Below are positions 17,877-26,381 of a DNA stretch of 64,000 nt, piece by piece. Below the pieces are notes generated by a model. That model was not told where the DNA came from. It saw only the letters and a program-made list of their open reading frames with translations, and did no database searches. The stretch is from Verrucomicrobiota bacterium (lineage in GTDB: Bacteria; Verrucomicrobiota; Verrucomicrobiia; Verrucomicrobiales; Akkermansiaceae): NCBI GenBank assembly GCA_017301995.1, contig JAFLEH010000011.1, positions 62,001-126,000 of the forward strand. The letters are read 5' to 3'. Each line of letters begins with the position of its first letter. The stretch's first letter is position 1. Made by a program: the position numbers and the translations under genes.

Positions 17877-18602
17877 TCAGCGGAGGTCGAATAGGAGGGT
17901 CTCGAGGTCGTCCTGTTCGGAGTGGATTTCAAGGGAGCCGGGTTGTTCGATCGCTGCGGCGTCGCCGGGGTGGAGGATCGTATTGCCGATGCGGGCTGTG
18001 CCGCGGATGACGTGGAGCCAGACACCACGACCGGTGGTTAGATCGTGGGTCACGGTGGTTCCCGCCGGGAGTCGGAGCAGATAGACTTCGGCGTCCTGGG
18101 CGATGGTGGCCGATCCATCGCGGCCGTCGGGTGAGATCACGAGGGTTTTCGGGGAAGGGTGGGCGGGTGGCGACCACTCGGTGTAAGCTGGAGTTAGACC
18201 GCGTTGGGACGGGGTGATCCAGATCTGGAGAAGCCGGGTTTCTGTGGAACCGGGGTTGTACTCCGAGTGGGTGATGCCGGATCCGGCGCGCATCAGTTGG
18301 ATTTCTCCGGGATTCAGGACACGGCGGTTGCCCATGGAGTCCTGATGGGCCAGTTGGCCGGATAGAACGTAGGAGAAAATCTCCATGTCGCGATGCGGAT
18401 GGGTGGGAAAGCCCGCGCCGGGGGCCACGCGGTCGTCATTGATCACCCGGAGGGAGCGGAATCCCGTGTGCGCGGGGTCGTAGTAATCGGCGAATGAAAA
18501 CGTGTGGCGGCTTTCGAGCCAGCCATGGTTTGCGTGGCCGCGTTCGCCGGACCGGCGGATGCGGATGCGGATGGTGGGAGTGGCGGATAGGGTCGGATTC
18601 AT
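17877..18602 (-). CDS. Pirin-family bicupin protein
   Basis: A 241-residue protein with the pirin signature GAGFPTHPHRDMEIFSYVLSG (metal ligands in THPHRDME) and LMRAGSGITHSEYN in the N-terminal cupin; the C-terminal cupin is present (residues about 150-240). Bacterial relatives such as YhaK are redox or nitrosative stress proteins, some with quercetinase activity. It starts divergently from the LysR gene at 18733, a common arrangement in which the regulator controls its neighbour. The FMN reductase gene is downstream. Confidence 0.93.
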   Translation of the reverse strand: MNPTLSATPTIRIRIRRSGERGHANHGWLESRHTFSFADYYDPAHTGFRSLRVINDDRVAPGAGFPTHPHRDMEIFSYVLSGQLAHQDSMGNRRVLNPGEIQLMRAGSGITHSEYNPGSTETRLLQIWITPSQRGLTPAYTEWSPPAHPSPKTLVISPDGRDGSATIAQDAEVYLLRLPAGTTVTHDLTTGRGVWLHVIRGTARIGNTILHPGDAAAIEQPGSLEIHSEQDDLETLLFDLR

Positions 18603-18732
18603 AACGCCCCGACGTTAGCCCGACTTTTGGATTCCGGCCAATGTCCGTTTCGCATGCATGCCATGACGGGCGGGCATGGGGAGACAAAGAATCCTGCTGG
18701 CGGATGGCGGCGTTCCGGGCCATAATGCGGCC

Positions 18733-19641
18733 ATGGAACTGAAGCAGCTCAGAAATTTCGTGGAGGTGGCCGAGGAAGGGGGGATCAGCGCGGCCGCGCG
18801 GCGGCTAGGGCTCACGCAGCCCGCGCTGAGCCGCCAGATCAAGGCGCTCGAGGAGGATCTTGGGGTTGTGCTGTTGGACCGCGGGGCGCGCTCGTTCGCG
18901 CTGACCCCTGCGGCTGAGGCGCTGGTAGCGGACGCTCGGAAAATGTTGGATTTTTCCGACGCGATGGTCCGTCGTGTGCGCGCCGTGGCGTCCGGAGTTC
19001 CGTTGCGCATCGGCTACGCGCCATCGTTGGCCGCGGATTTTTTGCCGCCGGCCATCGCGAGTTTCAACCAACTTCATCGTGGGCTTAGAATCAGCCTGCA
19101 TGAGGTTTCCACACTGGAGATGCAGCGTGTTTTGCTGGAAGGCGGCCTCGATCTGATCGTCACGGTGCCGTGTCCGACCGGGGAGCAGATCGGGTGGACG
19201 ACCGTTCGCGAATGCGGTTGGCGCCTTGCGGTACCGCATTGCCATCGGTTGGCCGGTGCCGCTGTCGTGGCCCCGGAGGATCTGAACGGCGAGCGGTTGT
19301 TGATTTTCGATCGTGATCAATACCCCGATTACTGGGCGCGGATCACGGCATTCTGCAAGGACCATCGGATCCAGCCGAAGATAGCGGGTGAATTCGATGG
19401 AATCACCAGTCTGGCCGCGGCGGTGGAGGCCGATCTTGGCATCGCGATCGTGGCGGAGACCTCCGCCTTGGTTAGAGAGGGCCGCGCGCGGCTTCGCGCG
19501 TTGAGGTTGGCCCCGGAACCTGCGGCCATCATGATCGCGGCGGGAGTGGTCGGCAGGCACACGCCACCGCCGCATGTGCTCGCGTTCATTGATGAAATGA
19601 AGCGGCACGCGGCCGATGGGGCGGATGCTTCGGTTGGTTAG
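18733..19641 (+). CDS. LysR-family transcriptional regulator
   Basis: A 302-residue regulator: N-terminal winged helix-turn-helix MELKQLRNFVEVAEEGG, ISAAARRLGLTQPALSRQI, then a linker helix and a two-lobed periplasmic-binding-like effector domain from about residue 90 (LRIGYAPSLAADFLPPAI). The ATG at 18733 is preferred over the upstream extension because LysR proteins begin with this helix. It points away from the pirin gene, 130 bases apart, and probably controls pirin and the flavin reductase. The effector cannot be read from sequence. Confidence 0.95.
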   Translation: MELKQLRNFVEVAEEGGISAAARRLGLTQPALSRQIKALEEDLGVVLLDRGARSFALTPAAEALVADARKMLDFSDAMVRRVRAVASGVPLRIGYAPSLAADFLPPAIASFNQLHRGLRISLHEVSTLEMQRVLLEGGLDLIVTVPCPTGEQIGWTTVRECGWRLAVPHCHRLAGAAVVAPEDLNGERLLIFDRDQYPDYWARITAFCKDHRIQPKIAGEFDGITSLAAAVEADLGIAIVAETSALVREGRARLRALRLAPEPAAIMIAAGVVGRHTPPPHVLAFIDEMKRHAADGADASVG

Positions 19642-19686
19642 TGTTAGCATTTGCATCCCGCGGAAGCCGGGTTAGGGTGGCGGACC

Positions 19687-20133
19687 ATGAACGCTCCCGA
19701 TCTGACCCAACGTCCGCCCCGCAGTGCCCGCGTCCGCCTTGGCGGATTTGTGATTTTGCCCCGCATTCTCGACAAATGCCGCGCCGTGCTGGCGGGAACC
19801 AACGGTGCCTATCACTACGCCTGCCCGCTGGACCAGCGGTTTTTCGGTTTCACCGGAGTCGATCCGGAAGCGCTGAAAGCCGAAGTGGCCAAGGGGCTTG
19901 GCGACCGGGAGTTGCTGGAGTGGGTGAGGGCGAATTCTCCCGCAAAACGGACCGATTGGGAGATCGACCAATGGAGCCGTTTCCGCGAGACCGCCGCGCC
20001 GGGCGACAATGCGAGCCGCGGCTACGTGAGCGGGGAAATCGAGAAAGCCGGCGGTGCGGAACGCGACGACCTGGGCACGTGGTTCGAGTGGCTCGATTTC
20101 GACGATTACGTCAGCTTCGGCGGACAGGGGTGA
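19687..20133 (+). CDS. DUF5069 family protein
   Basis: A 148-residue cytosolic protein. It opens PDLTQRPPRSARVRLGGFVILPRILDKCRAVLAGTNGAYHY (here cited in parts: RPPRSARVRLGGF, LPRILDKCRA, GAYHYACPLD), the conserved opening of DUF5069 proteins, which recur in Verrucomicrobiota and Planctomycetota. The family's function is unknown. It lies 45 bases behind the LysR gene on the same strand, probably as a separate unit. The ATG at 19687 is preceded by GTTAGGGTGG. Confidence 0.85.
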   Translation: MNAPDLTQRPPRSARVRLGGFVILPRILDKCRAVLAGTNGAYHYACPLDQRFFGFTGVDPEALKAEVAKGLGDRELLEWVRANSPAKRTDWEIDQWSRFRETAAPGDNASRGYVSGEIEKAGGAERDDLGTWFEWLDFDDYVSFGGQG

Positions 20134-20144
20134 TAAAGGGGAAA

Positions 20145-20264
20145 ATGAACCGCAGATTAACGCAGATGGACGTTGATTTTGGGAGGATTAGAAGATTTCG
20201 ACCTTTCACCTTCAGGGTTAGCGGGATCAACCGCGATTTTGCCTGATTGATCCGCGTTAATCCC
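20145..20264. repeat. CCGCAGATTAACGC-type dispersed repeat
   Basis: Begins ATGAACCGCAGATTAACGC and ends TTGATCCGCGTTAATCCCG; GATTAACGC (20155-20163) and GCGTTAATC (20254-20262) are perfect inverted copies. Related words (AACCGCAGATGGATGAAC) occur in the MITE-like element at 27105. Such sequences are frequent between genes in several phyla. Confidence 0.65.
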
Positions 20265-20287
20265 GAAATCCTAAGTTGTCATGACCC

Positions 20288-20485
20288 GTGCATCCATTTT
20301 TTTCCACTGAGGAACTGAAAATCACTGATTCCACTGAAGTGATTTTTGATTTGGGGGACATCCTTCCCATTCATCGATCGGTGCATTCGCATTTTTCTCC
20401 AAAAAATCAGTTTTCTTAGTGGATCCCAGTCTCTCAGTGGTAAATCGAGCGTCCAAACTACCCTGAACTTCGGATTTCGGGTTAA
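20288..20485 (+). repeat. CCACTGA-type dispersed element, copy B
   Basis: Starts GTGCATCCATTTTTTTCCACTG and ends ACTTCGGATTTCGGGTTAA (quoted in parts). Same block order as copy A at 3144-3340 on the other strand: CCACTGA words, GATTTTTGAT, CATTTTTCTCCAAAAA, CTCAGTCTCTCAGTGG-like word, GAGCGTCCAAACTACC. Confidence 0.8.
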
Positions 20486-20546
20486 TCCGCGTCCAACCGC
20501 GGTTTGTTTCTGTTTCTAGGGTGAAACGCGCCGCCTTGCGACGCGG

Positions 20547-20867
20547 TCACCGGTTATCGGTTGTTCGCAGGGATAGGGCGTGGACGAGGAGTCCGGCGCA
20601 GAATGCCAGCCAGGCCATGCCGCCCAGCATGCTGATCGCCGACCCGATCTGATAGATGACCGAGTATGCCCGGCCCAGTTGGAAGCTGAAGATCAGGTGG
20701 GTCGCCAATTGGCAAATCATCGCCACACCGCCACCTCCAAGCATCAGCCACGGTCCGGGGCCCGGTGATTTCCTGAGGAGCACCAAGGCCGCGCCGACCT
20801 GGAGAACTCCGCCTAACAGTGAAACCGCCATCCAGACGAAGTTCATGAGATTTGCGGCAGCGCTCAT
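20547..20867 (-). CDS. Small integral membrane protein, unknown function
   Basis: A 106-residue protein made of four hydrophobic segments (about residues 8-30, 38-60, 62-80 and 80-98) joined by short loops, with a polar C-terminal tail. I do not recognise a family. It starts 12 bases after the stop of etfA, on the same strand, so it should be part of the etfBA transcript. A membrane partner for electron transfer is conceivable but unsupported by any motif. Confidence 0.65.
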   Translation of the reverse strand: MSAAANLMNFVWMAVSLLGGVLQVGAALVLLRKSPGPGPWLMLGGGGVAMICQLATHLIFSFQLGRAYSVIYQIGSAISMLGGMAWLAFCAGLLVHALSLRTTDNR

Positions 20868-20879
20868 AATATTTCCCGG

Positions 20880-21878
20880 TTAGGCCAGCAATTCGTTGAC
20901 CTTCCGCATGACCGCAAAGGCGTCGGCCACGTAGAGGACATCCGCCTTGCCGCGGGACCAACCGCAGTTGGCGTCGAGCGAGATTGCGCGGCGTTCGCCG
21001 ATGAAGCGCCAGCCGACGGTGTGCGGTTCCTCGCCGTGGCAGCAGGTGGAGAGTCCCTTGGGGTGGCGCGGGGTGGATCCGGTCTGGCCGACCTGATTCA
21101 TATGGCTGAGGAACGGCAGCACGGCCACGCCCTCGCCGCCAAGGTCAACCAGCGATTTGGTGCTGCCGAGCGACGAGCGAGTGATCCGCAGGAAATCGAG
21201 GATGATGGTTTCCGCTTCGGCGGTTTTGACTTCGCCGTCGGGTTGTTTCTTGGTCCAACCGGCCCCGGTGACGAAAAGCAGGTCCGCGTCGGGGCGGATC
21301 GTCTGTTGATCGCTGGAAGGAGCCGCGAAACCGGTGACTTGGGTGCGCGGGGAGGCGGCAGGCGTGACGGCCTCGGTGGCGGCGGTCCCGGCGGCTCCGC
21401 TCCATGCCGGGGCAATGCCGCCCTCCAGCGCGAGCAGCCACGGACGGCTGGTCCGGGTGAAAACCGCTTCCATCCGCTGGCGATAGAACCAGCGGGTGGC
21501 GGCGGGCTTGCCCTCGGAAATGGTTAGGCCGGTGATATGGGTGTCCGCTTTTCCGCCGAGGCGGTGGGCCACTCCGGGAAGAACCCGGTTCCAGCGTGAG
21601 GTGGCTGGGGCGGTGATGATTTCGGCTCCGGCGGAGCGGGCCAGTGCTTCGGCGGCGGCGGCATCGGTGGCGTAACGGGCCTGGCCGTAATCGGGGCCGG
21701 TCACGGTTAGGAAACGGGCCGCGCCGCAGGTGGCGATGGCGTCGGCGGCGGCCTGGGTGGATTCGCCGACGATGCCCACGGCGAAGGGTCCGCCGAGCGC
21801 GATTGTCGCGGAGAGCGCTTCCAGCGAGGATTTGGCAAGGCCGCCGTCGGATTCGGTGTGGAGCAGGAGTAGATTCAT
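20880..21878 (-). CDS. etfA: Electron transfer flavoprotein alpha subunit, divergent
   Basis: A 332-residue protein. The N-terminal part (residues 1-185) has the ETF domain, with PATSRWNRVLPGVAHRLGG and WFYRQRMEAVF; the C-terminal FAD domain keeps LVDLGGEGV and QVGQTGSTPRHPKG. After that it departs from the standard: where most EtfA have a Gly-Ile-Ser-Gly-Ala-Ile-Gln-His segment binding FAD, this one reads STCCHGEEPHTVGWRFIGE, then ISLDANCGWSRGKAD. ETF passes electrons from acyl-CoA or other dehydrogenases to the quinone pool. etfB is directly upstream. Assignment is good; cofactor chemistry may differ. Confidence 0.85.
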   Translation of the reverse strand: MNLLLLHTESDGGLAKSSLEALSATIALGGPFAVGIVGESTQAAADAIATCGAARFLTVTGPDYGQARYATDAAAAEALARSAGAEIITAPATSRWNRVLPGVAHRLGGKADTHITGLTISEGKPAATRWFYRQRMEAVFTRTSRPWLLALEGGIAPAWSGAAGTAATEAVTPAASPRTQVTGFAAPSSDQQTIRPDADLLFVTGAGWTKKQPDGEVKTAEAETIILDFLRITRSSLGSTKSLVDLGGEGVAVLPFLSHMNQVGQTGSTPRHPKGLSTCCHGEEPHTVGWRFIGERRAISLDANCGWSRGKADVLYVADAFAVMRKVNELLA

Positions 21879-21944
21879 GGATGGGAAAAAGTTATCGGTT
21901 GTCAGTGGTCTGTTAGCGGGAACATGGATGGCCGTGTGTCCGAT

Positions 21945-22742
21945 CTAACCTTTGATCCAGGCCACGATCTCGGCGGCGATATCTTCCGGCGGGGTGTCCT
22001 TCACGATCTTGGTGTCGCGGGTTTGTTTGGGGAGGGAAACGGACGCGAACGCGATGTCGCCGGTGGTGACCGGCGCGGGCTTCGCTTTCTGGAGGGAGGG
22101 CATGATGCCGCGCATGTTGGCCATGCCCACCTGCGGATTGTTGCGGGGCTCCGGGAGGCTGCCGGTGGCCCATCCGAGGACGGCGGGCGCGCCGGAACAC
22201 ACGGAAATCTGGTGCTTTCCGCCTTCCACACGCTCCATGATTTTGAGCGATCCATCGGGCTGGACTTCGAGCGAATCGACCCCTTGGAATTGCTCGGTGA
22301 CGCCGAGGATCTCGCCGACGATCTGCATGGTGGCTCCCGCGCCGCGCGAGGCCGATTCCCAACCGCCGAAGACCAGGGTTTCCGCCAGATTGAGGCCGGG
22401 GATCGACTGGATCGCCGCGGCGAGGGCGGCGGCGGTTTCCGCCGCGTCGGTGAATCCGCCGGCGGGCCCGTCCAGCGCGACGAGTTCGAACGGGACTTTC
22501 TGCGCGACGGTCATCATCACCTGTTGGAGTTTCGCCTTTGGCCCGAGGCTGACCAGATAGACTTTGGTGCCTGGCGTTTTGGCGGCGAGATTGGCGGCTT
22601 CGTAAAGCGCGTGACCGGCCCATGGGTCCAGCCATGACGGCAGCATCATCTCGTTTTTGAGCGCCGGGCCGGTGGGGCCGGCGATCGGTTCGAGCGTTTG
22701 CAAAGGATCGGGAACGAGTGAGCCGCAGACGATGATATTCAT
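21945..22742 (-). CDS. etfB: Electron transfer flavoprotein beta subunit
   Basis: A 265-residue protein of the adenine nucleotide alpha-hydrolase-like fold used by EtfB: opening MNIIVCGSLVPDP, LDPWAGHALYEAANLAA (the usual NPxDxxAxExALxL position), VFGGWESASRGAGATMQIVGEILG and the recognition-loop region KQISVCSGAPAVLGWATG (roughly). It forms a heterodimer with EtfA, encoded 66 bases downstream. The start at 22742 gives the normal N-terminal strand; the frame stays open upstream without coding character. Confidence 0.88.
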   Translation of the reverse strand: MNIIVCGSLVPDPLQTLEPIAGPTGPALKNEMMLPSWLDPWAGHALYEAANLAAKTPGTKVYLVSLGPKAKLQQVMMTVAQKVPFELVALDGPAGGFTDAAETAAALAAAIQSIPGLNLAETLVFGGWESASRGAGATMQIVGEILGVTEQFQGVDSLEVQPDGSLKIMERVEGGKHQISVCSGAPAVLGWATGSLPEPRNNPQVGMANMRGIMPSLQKAKPAPVTTGDIAFASVSLPKQTRDTKIVKDTPPEDIAAEIVAWIKG

Positions 22743-22864
22743 GGATGTGTGGGGTCGTGGTTGGTGCGGACCGGATCGACCGGGCGCGCGGACGGACGGC
22801 AAAATACGGTCAGCGACCCGCCGTGGCAAGCCAACTTATCCACCCCCCACATCCACAATCCGCA

Positions 22865-23629
22865 TCATTTCGCGTCCAGCCACTCGACGCTCAGGATTTG
22901 CTCGATTTCCATTTTTCCACCGGCTTCCGGGATCTCCTCGGTGCTCTTTTTCCAAGTGATGCGGCAGGACTTTCCGACGAATTTCTTCGGGTCATCGAGC
23001 GCCTTTTCGACCGTGTTGTCGGGTTTCAGGATGAAAAACGAACGCTCCTTGCCGTCTTTGGTGCGGATGTTCCAGTGCGCGTAGTCGCCCTGTTCGATGC
23101 CGGTGAACGTGCCTTCCAGCGTGGTGCCCGTGGCGACAGGTTTGGCATCGGATTTCTTCGTCAAGGCCGCGCCGAACGCCTTGCATTGGTTGGCGAGAAG
23201 CTCGCCCGTTGCGGCGTAATCCTCGGCATGGAACACCGGCGCGGGCTTCTCGGTGGTGAGCCACTTGAAGATTTCGCCGTCCTTGAAATAGAGGCGTTCC
23301 TCGATCGCTTGTCCCGCCTTTCCATCTTCGCCAGCGCGCCGGTAAGCATTGAACACGAAAAGCGGCGCGCCGTTTTCCAGATAGAATTCGGTGGTGGCTC
23401 CGTCCGGGGACTTGGCGACGATTTTCGCTGGTTTTCCGGAATCCAGCCATCCGGTTAGATCGAAGGACGTGTCATCGAACCGGGTTTTGCCGGAGACTTT
23501 CTCCAACGATTTTTCGGCGGCGTTGATCTTCGCGTAAACGGCGCGGTGATGGGCGGTGTCCTCCTGGGCGGAGGCCGGCGCGATGACCGCGAGCGAGGCG
23601 AGGGCAAGCAGGATGGCGGATTTGGACAT
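22865..23629 (-). CDS. Exported protein of unknown function
   Basis: A 254-residue protein with a clear signal peptide (cleavage after ASA, near residue 21). The mature part is polar and beta-rich, with two Trp-containing strands (LTGWLDSG and EIFKWLTTE) and a C-terminal half (GTFTGIEQGDYAHWNIRTK, SCRITWKKSTEEIPEAGG) that could be an OB-like beta domain. No cysteine pairs or catalytic motif were recognised. It stands between etfB and the sulfatase, both on the same strand, with gaps that suggest its own transcript. Confidence 0.75.
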   Translation of the reverse strand: MSKSAILLALASLAVIAPASAQEDTAHHRAVYAKINAAEKSLEKVSGKTRFDDTSFDLTGWLDSGKPAKIVAKSPDGATTEFYLENGAPLFVFNAYRRAGEDGKAGQAIEERLYFKDGEIFKWLTTEKPAPVFHAEDYAATGELLANQCKAFGAALTKKSDAKPVATGTTLEGTFTGIEQGDYAHWNIRTKDGKERSFFILKPDNTVEKALDDPKKFVGKSCRITWKKSTEEIPEAGGKMEIEQILSVEWLDAK

Positions 23630-23747
23630 GGTGGTTCGGTTGGTTTTTGCGGGTGGGAAAGGCGCAAGTTACCCCGAAATGCCGAGGTGCCAAGGGAAAA
23701 TGTTCCGCGATCAAAGCGGCTGTTGCCGACGGTCAACGCGCCACCGG

Positions 23748-25250
23748 TCACTCCGCCTTGCGGGTGCGACCAGTGGTGATCGCATTGTCTAGCAAACCCT
23801 GGAGACGTTTGAGATCTTCCGGATGGTCGGCGGCGATGTTGTTTTTCTCGGCCGGATCGGTGGATAGATCGTAGAGGCGGTCGGCCGGGGCTTTGCCTTT
23901 TTTGACGGCCTGCGGGCCGGGTTTCTGGCGGATGAGTTTCCATTTCCCCTGGCGCAGACCGAAGTTGCCGCCGCCGTTGTCCTGTTGGACCAGCCAATCG
24001 CGGCCTTTGGCGCCGGGTTTTCCTAACAGCGCGTCCAGCACATTGAGGCTGTCGAGGCAGGCATTGGCGGGAAGCGGTTGGCCGGCGAGGGCCGCGGCGC
24101 TGGCGGGAAGGTCGATGGTACACACGGTTTCATCGGAAACGCCGGGCTTGATCCTGCCCTTCCAGCGGGTGATGAACGGGGTGCGGGTGCCTCCCTCGAG
24201 CACGGAGTATTTTCCTCCGCTGTAGGGTCCGGCGGGTTTGTGCTTTCCTAACAACTCAACCGCCTGGTCCTTGTAGCCGTCGTCGAGCACCGGACCGTTG
24301 TCGGAACAGATCACCACCAGCGTGTTTTCCGCGAGGCCGAGGCGGTCGAGGGTTTTCATCAGCTCGCCGACGCACCAGTCGAACTCCACGATGCAGTCGC
24401 CGCGCGGGCCGAGGCCGCTTTTGCCGGCGAAGCGCTCGTGGGGAGCGCGCGGGACGTGGATGTCGTGGGAGGCGAAGTAGAGGAAAAACGGCTTTGATTT
24501 GTTCGCTTCGAGCCAGGTGTTGGCCTCGCGGACCCATTCGTCGGCCAAGTCCTGGTCGCGGAACCGGGCTTTCATGCCGCCGGTGTAGAATCCGATGCGG
24601 CTGATCCCATTGTGGATGGTGCAATTGTGGCCGAGGCTCCAGTCCATCTTGAGCGTGTCGCGGTGGGTGATGCCGGTGGGATGGTCCGGCGATGGCTTCT
24701 TGTCGCCCACCCAGAGCGGATCGGCGGGGTCGAGGTTGCGCACGCGGTGGTCCTCCACGAAGACCTGTGGCACACGGTCGTTGGTGGTGGGAAGCAGCAG
24801 GCAGTGATCGAAGCCGATTTCAAGCGGTCCGGGTTTGAGATCGCCGTTCCAGTCGGGTTGGTCCGTGCCAAGACCCAGGTGCCATTTGCCTATGGCTGCG
24901 GTGGCGTAGCCCTGTTGTTTGAGCAGCGAGGCGATGGTGGGCGTGCTCGGTTGGATCAGGGCCGGGGCGTTCGGCGGTGCGACTCCTGTGCCTTTCTGCC
25001 GGAACGCGTAGGTGCCGGTCAGGAGCGAGAATCGGGTGGGCGTGCAGGTGGACGCCGAACAGTAGCCGCTGGTGAAACGGAGACCCTCGGAGGCCACGCG
25101 GTCGATGTTAGGCGTCTTGACGGCCGACGTTCCGTTGCAGGAAACATCGCCCCAGCCGAGGTCGTCGGCGATGATCACAAGGATGTTGGGCTTTTCCGCG
25201 GCAAACGCGGACGCGGTGGCTAACAGGGAGGCGATGAGGAACTTACACAT
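23748..25250 (-). CDS. Exported arylsulfatase (formylglycine type)
   Basis: A 500-residue sulfatase with a signal peptide (ASAFAA, cleavage near residue 18). It has NILVIIADDLGWGDVS with the metal-binding Asp pair (29-30), and the maturation motif CTPTR with Cys69, which must be oxidised to formylglycine by a maturase not present in the window. AIGKWHLG and the late SDNGP segment complete the active site. Such enzymes remove sulfate esters from polysaccharides in the periplasm or outside. Related to the atsA-like S1 group; the exact substrate is unknown. Confidence 0.95.
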   Translation of the reverse strand: MCKFLIASLLATASAFAAEKPNILVIIADDLGWGDVSCNGTSAVKTPNIDRVASEGLRFTSGYCSASTCTPTRFSLLTGTYAFRQKGTGVAPPNAPALIQPSTPTIASLLKQQGYATAAIGKWHLGLGTDQPDWNGDLKPGPLEIGFDHCLLLPTTNDRVPQVFVEDHRVRNLDPADPLWVGDKKPSPDHPTGITHRDTLKMDWSLGHNCTIHNGISRIGFYTGGMKARFRDQDLADEWVREANTWLEANKSKPFFLYFASHDIHVPRAPHERFAGKSGLGPRGDCIVEFDWCVGELMKTLDRLGLAENTLVVICSDNGPVLDDGYKDQAVELLGKHKPAGPYSGGKYSVLEGGTRTPFITRWKGRIKPGVSDETVCTIDLPASAAALAGQPLPANACLDSLNVLDALLGKPGAKGRDWLVQQDNGGGNFGLRQGKWKLIRQKPGPQAVKKGKAPADRLYDLSTDPAEKNNIAADHPEDLKRLQGLLDNAITTGRTRKAE

Positions 25251-25308
25251 GGCTGAACGCGCGAAGGATGGAAAATCCCGGAACCCGTGGCGAGCGGAAA
25301 ATCCGGAA

Positions 25309-25590
25309 TCATCGCCCCGCGTCTCCCGGTGCTTGTGGCTTGCCGGAGAGTTTCCTCAGCATCCCCCAGATGCCAGGATAGGGAGCCGCTCCGAGGTAGC
25401 GTTCGAGCACGTGGAAAAGGTAGTAATAGAACCGGCAGCACGCCCAGCATCCGGTCACGTAGAGCGCGGCGGTACGCAGGCTCGGGCAGGTCAGAATGAG
25501 CAATGCGCCGCACAGGATTCCGATCAGCAGGAAAAGAATGCCTTTGAGGTGGATCCAGAACGGGTTTTTGAGATCGGTGGCGAGGTTCAT
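25309..25590 (-). CDS. Small membrane protein next to a methyltransferase
   Basis: A 93-residue protein with two hydrophobic helices (about residues 13-33 and 38-60, the second rich in Cys/Tyr: CWACCRFYYYLFHVLERY) and a basic C-terminal tail. No family recognised. It lies about 90 bases downstream of the methyltransferase gene on the same strand. The ATG at 25590 is used; the longer open frame upstream runs through the methyltransferase gene and is not coding. Confidence 0.6.
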   Translation of the reverse strand: MNLATDLKNPFWIHLKGILFLLIGILCGALLILTCPSLRTAALYVTGCWACCRFYYYLFHVLERYLGAAPYPGIWGMLRKLSGKPQAPGDAGR

Positions 25591-25682
25591 GGGTCGTGAA
25601 CTGGGTGCGGGAAGGATTCGATGGTTCCAAACCTCCGCGGTCCTCCGGAAAGCGCCGCTTTTCCAGCGGCCGGACGGTTTCA

Positions 25683-26249
25683 TCAGACCGGTGCCTTGCC
25701 GGACTTGCCGAGCTGGATCACCTTGAGCGGCGGGACGTTCAACAGGCACTGCTCGCTGGATTTCAGGTCGAAATAGTCGTGCTCGGCGAGCAGCATGGAA
25801 AACTGATAGGTGATGAACACGCTGTCCGGCCCCATGGCGCGGGCGATGCTGGCGAGAAGTTGCTCCCGCAACTCGCGGTCCATGATGGTGAACGGGATGC
25901 CGGAAACGATGTAGTCCGGATCCGCGCACTCGTGCGCCTCAAGCGTTTCCGGGAGGTGGAGGGCGTCGCCGTGGATGACCGTCACCCGTTTGTCGTTGGC
26001 GAACTGCTCGCGGAGGTGGTCGGCGAAGTGCGAGTCCAGCTCGATGAGCACCAACCGCGAATCCCGGTTCATCCGGCGGACGATCTGGCGGGTGTGGCAG
26101 CCCTCGCCGGGACCGAGTTCCACCACCACGCGGGGCTTGGAAAAGTCGATGCACCGCGCGGTTTTCCGGGTGAGAACCGGCGAACTGGGCACGATGTACC
26201 CCACCCGTTTCGGGTTGGCCAGTACGCGCTTGAAAAACAGGAGGCTCAT
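25683..26249 (-). CDS. Class I SAM-dependent methyltransferase, phospholipid-methylase type
   Basis: A 188-residue protein. It begins SLLFFKRVLANPKRVGYIVPSSPVLTRK (cited as FFKRVLANPKRVGYIVPSS), as in bacterial PmtA-like phospholipid N-methyltransferases and KsgA-related proteins; motif I is VVELGPGEGCHT, the acidic strand end is VLIELDS, and motif IV is YIVSGIPFTIM. The probable substrate is a lipid head group or other small amine, inferred from the PSS opening and the GIPF segment. A small membrane protein is encoded just downstream. Confidence 0.8.
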   Translation of the reverse strand: MSLLFFKRVLANPKRVGYIVPSSPVLTRKTARCIDFSKPRVVVELGPGEGCHTRQIVRRMNRDSRLVLIELDSHFADHLREQFANDKRVTVIHGDALHLPETLEAHECADPDYIVSGIPFTIMDRELREQLLASIARAMGPDSVFITYQFSMLLAEHDYFDLKSSEQCLLNVPPLKVIQLGKSGKAPV

Positions 26250-26381
26250 GGGGTCGTGTGGGCGGGACTATACGTCCGCCGCCGGTTCCGTCCAGCAGTT
26301 CTTTTTGGGAATGCGGGAAACCGCCTGTTGTCGAAGAAACGGGGCGCCGAATGCCGCCGCACCCTGGAGTGGCGAATCGCG

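Larger units (their letters stand above)
20134..20546. other. Intergenic stretch filled by two dispersed repeats
   Basis: No gene. It contains an AACCGCAGATTAACGC-type repeat (20145-20264) and a CCACTGA-type element (20288-20485). Confidence 0.7.
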
